Below, one piece after another: positions 4,971-7,532 of a DNA stretch of 7,532 bases. This stretch comes from Patescibacteria group bacterium (GTDB lineage Bacteria; Patescibacteriota; Minisyncoccia; Phycocordibacterales; PALSA-1337): NCBI GenBank assembly GCA_028864955.1, contig JAGWLE010000029.1:1-7532 (forward strand). The letters run 5' to 3'. A model generated the notes under the pieces. That model was given only the letters and a program-made list of their open reading frames with translations, was not told where the DNA came from and did not search any database. Made by a program: the position numbers and the translations under genes. Each line of letters opens with the position of its first letter. Positions within the stretch are counted from its first letter, which is position 1.

Positions 4971-5735
4971 ATGAACGACCTCTCAAAGCAGCAACTCATC
5001 TTGCTGGCGCTCCTGGTGTCATTCGTGACCTCGTTGGCTACCGGCATCGTCACGGTTTCGCTCATGGATCAGGCGCCAGACGGCACGACGCGCACGGTTT
5101 CGCAGGTCATTGAACGTACCATAGAGCAAATGTCTCCCGGCACCACTGCCGGCGCGGGTAACGCGGCGGCCGTCGCAGTGACAGAGGATCCATCCACGGC
5201 CGCGGCCGCCATCGAACGAAGCCTCGTCAGATTTGTTTCCGGCGCGTCGGACGATGTCTCGGGTCTCGGAGTAGTCATGAACAGCGGCGGCGTCATATTG
5301 ACCGATAAGTCCGTCATTGCCGGCTTGACCGGCTATACAGCTATTCTTTCCGATGGCAGCCGTTTGCCGGTCGTGACTGTGAGGTCGCAGGACAATGGCG
5401 ACGTGGTTTTCCTGGCGCCGGCGCGCGGCGCCGCCATCCTGCCGGCTACGACGCCTGCCCACATTGGAGATCTGCCGGCGCTGGCAGAGCACGTCTACAG
5501 CCTTTCCGGCACGTCGACACTCGTTCTGGGTGAAGGTATCGTCACTGTCCAAGTTTCGACCTCGAGCAGCCTGATTTCCACGGATATTCCGTCCGACAAA
5601 GTCTTGGCCGGCAGCCCGCTATTCGATATTCACGGACATCTCATCGGCTTGGCTACCTCGGCGTTGGAAGGGAAGAACGGCGCTGAATTTTATCCGATAT
5701 CGTTGCTTGCCGGCGTCATACCGGACAGCAAATAG
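4971..5735 (+). CDS. membrane-anchored HtrA/trypsin-fold pseudoprotease
   Basis: 254 residues. A short N-terminus (MNDLSKQQ) leads into one hydrophobic helix (about 9-32), probably an uncleaved anchor with the rest outside the membrane. A low-complexity Thr/Ala-rich linker (about 35-80) follows. Residues about 85-250 follow the HtrA/DegP protease fold: SGLGVVMNSGGVILTD, then ILSDGSRLPV, then NGDVVFL, LVLGEGIVTV, STDIPSD and GSPLFDIHGHLIGL. Aligned without gaps to the region around the HtrA nucleophile, the Ser position is Ala (A213) and the oxyanion-hole Gly is Val (V211). In the TNNHV-like motif the His position is Ser (S114). Only the Asp remains (D144). No PDZ domain is present. I infer a catalytically dead binding or scaffold protein. 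The N-terminal part strongly resembles a protein I associate with Parcubacteria. It sits between smc and mreB with its own promoter; its role is unknown. Confidence 0.8.
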   Translation: MNDLSKQQLILLALLVSFVTSLATGIVTVSLMDQAPDGTTRTVSQVIERTIEQMSPGTTAGAGNAAAVAVTEDPSTAAAAIERSLVRFVSGASDDVSGLGVVMNSGGVILTDKSVIAGLTGYTAILSDGSRLPVVTVRSQDNGDVVFLAPARGAAILPATTPAHIGDLPALAEHVYSLSGTSTLVLGEGIVTVQVSTSSSLISTDIPSDKVLAGSPLFDIHGHLIGLATSALEGKNGAEFYPISLLAGVIPDSK

Positions 5736-5758
5736 CCTGCTATTCATGCACGACAATC

Positions 5759-5788
5759 TTGTATCGATCTTCCGGAGTATGGTAAGGT
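5759..5788 (+). promoter_or_regulatory. extended -10 promoter of mreB, predicted leaderless
   Basis: The extended -10 is TG (5780-5781), one base, TAAGGT (5783-5788). A poor -35, TTGTAT (5759-5764), lies 18 nt upstream. Six bases separate the -10 from the ATG at 5795, the same geometry as at smc. A second overlapping -10-like TATGGT (5778-5783) exists. No Shine-Dalgarno is visible. Confidence 0.6.
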
Positions 5789-5794
5789 ACGCCT

Positions 5795-6859
5795 ATGTTC
5801 AAGGAAGCTCGGGACAAGTTTTTCAATCGATTTTCCAATGAGATCGGCATCGATCTGGGCACCGCCAATACGCTGGTCTATGTGCGCGGCAAAGGTATCG
5901 TCGTAAATGAGCCGTCAGTCGTGGCCGTCAATCAAAAAACGGGTCAGGTCGTGGCCGTCGGCGCGGCCGCCAAAGAGATGCTGGGCCGCACGCCGGCCCA
6001 TATCACGGCCGTCAGGCCGCTGGTCGACGGCGTAATTTCCGATTTTGAGGTGACAGAGGAAATGCTCTCCTATCTGATGAAGCGTGCCGGCGAATATCTG
6101 CCGAAGCGCTTTCTCGGGCCGCGAGTGGTGGTCGGCGTGCCTTCTGGGGTGACGAATGTCGAGGTTCGCGCCGTTCGCGACGCCACCAAGAACGCCGGCG
6201 CTCGCGAAGTCCATATCGTCGAACAGCCAATGGCCGGCGCCATAGGCATCAGACTGCCGATCCATGATCCAGTCGGCTCGATGATCATCGACATCGGCGG
6301 CGGCACATCCGATATAGCGATCATTTCCCTGGGAGGCATTGTCCGCGGCAAGAGCTTGAAGATCGCCGGCGATAGATTCAATCAGGACATCATTTCGTAC
6401 ATCCGCAATGAGTTCAAAATTCTCATCGGCGAGACGACCGCCGAACAAGTCAAAATTGCCGTCGGCGCCGTCGTGCCAAGCGAGCCTCTGGAGACGACTA
6501 TTCGCGGTCGAGACCTCATTACTGGTTTGCCGCGGGAAGTCATCATCACCGATTCAGATATCCGCGAAGCTATCGGTCAATCCGTCGAGACGTTAGTGGC
6601 CGCCACCAGGGAAGTCCTGGAAACGACGCCGCCGGAAATTCTGGCGGATGTCATGCGCCGCGGCGTTCATCTTGTCGGCGGCGGCGCTCTCTTGAAAGGC
6701 TTGGACGGTCTTCTGCGTGAGACGTTGCAATTGCCGGTGACCATCGCCGAGGAGCCGCTGACCGCCATTGCTCGCGGCGCCGGTATCATTCTCGAGGATC
6801 TCGATAGCTACAAGAGCGTGCTTTTATACAGTGAAGATGACCTACCTTCTGCCGCGTAA
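5795..6859 (+). CDS. mreB: rod-shape-determining actin homologue MreB
   Basis: Bacterial actin that polymerises in antiparallel filaments on the inner membrane and guides elongation-mode peptidoglycan synthesis. 354 residues, a full-length member. An N-terminal stretch MFKEARDKFFNRFS looks like the amphipathic membrane-binding helix. ATP-binding motifs are in order: phosphate-1 GIDLGTANT (18-26), phosphate-2 IIDIGGGTSDIA (164-175) and the adenosine motif VGGGALLKGL (294-303). The conserved VRPLVDGVISDFEVTEEML and EQPMAGAIG segments are present. The last residues overlap the start of mreC by 23 nt, the classical mreB-mreC order, so both are on one transcript. The promoter geometry predicts a leaderless mRNA. 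Nothing is truncated or unusual in the protein itself. Confidence 0.98.
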   Translation: MFKEARDKFFNRFSNEIGIDLGTANTLVYVRGKGIVVNEPSVVAVNQKTGQVVAVGAAAKEMLGRTPAHITAVRPLVDGVISDFEVTEEMLSYLMKRAGEYLPKRFLGPRVVVGVPSGVTNVEVRAVRDATKNAGAREVHIVEQPMAGAIGIRLPIHDPVGSMIIDIGGGTSDIAIISLGGIVRGKSLKIAGDRFNQDIISYIRNEFKILIGETTAEQVKIAVGAVVPSEPLETTIRGRDLITGLPREVIITDSDIREAIGQSVETLVAATREVLETTPPEILADVMRRGVHLVGGGALLKGLDGLLRETLQLPVTIAEEPLTAIARGAGIILEDLDSYKSVLLYSEDDLPSAA

Positions 6860-7532
6860 AAAAAAAGTGCATCCGTCAATCCGGATCCTGCTTGTGGCCG
6901 CGGGCATCATTGTCGCCGCCGTCGCGGTGTTGCGGCTGACACGCCCCTCGCTCATGCCGGCACTTTTTATGACGGTTGCCCGACCATTCTGGCGAGTTGA
7001 ATTTGCCATCAAGCTCGGTTCGCTCGACACGCCGGAAGGATTGCTCCAGGAAAATGCCGATTTGAAACGGGAACTTGAATCGGCTAAGGTGCGCCTGGAA
7101 ACTATCTCCGGCGTAGAAGCTGAAAATGAAGCCTTACGATCGCTCATGAATCGCGCTTCAACCACGCCGTACACGCTGGCCGCCGTGCTCGAACGGCCGC
7201 CACTCTCCTTGTATGATCAATACCTGATCGACCTTGGTTCCGCTGAAGGCGTCGCCGCCGGCGATGCTGTGTATGCCGCCGGCAATGTACCGATCGGTCG
7301 CGTGACGGATGTTTTTGCTCACACGGCCCGCGTCATATTATTCACCTCGCCCGGCCAGTCTTATCAGGTGCTTATCGGCCACGATCTGGTGCCAGCGACT
7401 GCCAACGGCCGCGGCGGCGGCGCCTCTGAAGCGGAACTGCCGCAGAGCGTGCATGTCGCGTCAGGCGATCCGGTGATGTCGCCGGCTGTCGGTTCGGGTA
7501 CTTTTGGCACAGTGACTGCTGTTATTTCCGAT
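6837..7532 (+). CDS. mreC: rod-shape-determining protein MreC, 3' end beyond the window
   Basis: Open frame of 232 codons running off the right edge, so partial. MreC is a membrane-anchored extracytoplasmic protein that links MreB filaments to MreD and PBP2. A basic N-terminus (PRKKK, 6-10) precedes a transmembrane helix (about 16-34). A coiled coil follows (about 66-105: LLQENADLKREL, then AENEALRSLM), and then the beta-rich MreC core begins: LAAVLERPPLSLYDQYLIDL, GSAEGVAAGD, GNVPIGRVTDVF and ARVILFTSPGQ. This domain order matches the family. The chosen ATG (6837) lies inside mreB. A later GTG (6867) is possible, but ATG keeps the basic residues that orient the helix. The overlap contains a run of nine A (6858-6866) that includes the mreB stop codon. 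No strong Shine-Dalgarno is seen; translational coupling to mreB is likely. Confidence 0.92.
   Translation, partial: MTYLLPRKKKVHPSIRILLVAAGIIVAAVAVLRLTRPSLMPALFMTVARPFWRVEFAIKLGSLDTPEGLLQENADLKRELESAKVRLETISGVEAENEALRSLMNRASTTPYTLAAVLERPPLSLYDQYLIDLGSAEGVAAGDAVYAAGNVPIGRVTDVFAHTARVILFTSPGQSYQVLIGHDLVPATANGRGGGASEAELPQSVHVASGDPVMSPAVGSGTFGTVTAVISD

Noticed and set aside
601..6796. About a dozen CTCGAG sites, several times chance expectation.
   Set aside because: Nearly all are in-frame Leu-Glu codon pairs (CTC GAG), so codon preference and acidic helices explain them.
1..7532. CRISPR arrays, insertion sequences, attachment sites or phage genes.
   Set aside because: No regularly spaced repeats, terminal inverted repeats, transposase or phage motifs were seen on either strand.

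Overview
The window reads as a stretch of core genome from a bacterium of the Candidate Phyla Radiation (Patescibacteria), most likely the Parcubacteria/Paceibacteria branch. This is an inference from protein style: a bL32 beginning MVNRMRATRSHRNNRRSHH, a NusB beginning MANRHLSRSVVLQSLFEWD, a very short SMC, and a membrane-anchored HtrA-like protein placed before mreB. Genes are tightly packed, GC is moderately high, and the standard genetic code fits, with TGA, TAG and TAA all used as stops. Nothing looks like a prophage, an insertion sequence or a CRISPR array.

Layout, left to right. An AT-rich edge (1-130) is followed by a minus-strand tRNA-Lys(CUU) at 131-203. It is divergent from rpmF (ribosomal protein bL32, 259-486), and the two candidate promoters are intertwined. 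A 140-bp gap with a degenerate TTTAAG repeat and an AT-rich stem-loop leads to nusB, which here carries an extra C-terminal Nudix-like domain (627-1529). rnc (RNase III, 1542-2237) follows 12 bp later in the same frame. A good sigma70-type promoter in the 3' end of rnc drives a small unrecognised ORF with a C2HC zinc-finger pattern (2301-2561), which ends in a clear intrinsic terminator (2583-2615). Next come smc (2648-4924), a membrane-anchored trypsin-fold pseudoprotease (4971-5735), mreB (5795-6859), and mreC overlapping mreB and running off the right edge (6837-7532).

How the genes work together. The left half concerns ribosome supply and rRNA: a tRNA, bL32, NusB for rRNA antitermination and RNase III for pre-rRNA processing. 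The right half concerns chromosome organisation (SMC) and cell shape (MreB, MreC). The HtrA-like protein may belong with the envelope genes by position, but its function is unknown.

Main points of interest: (1) smc, the pseudoprotease gene and mreB each have a -10 hexamer ending exactly 6 nt before the A of ATG and no Shine-Dalgarno, which predicts leaderless mRNAs; (2) the SMC has both ATPase heads but no room for a normal hinge, and a histidine cluster sits at the exact midpoint of the chain; (3) NusB is fused to a Nudix domain with a degenerate catalytic box; (4) the HtrA-like protein has lost its catalytic His and Ser; (5) the small C2HC protein matches the spacing of the RAD18/UBZ4 finger.
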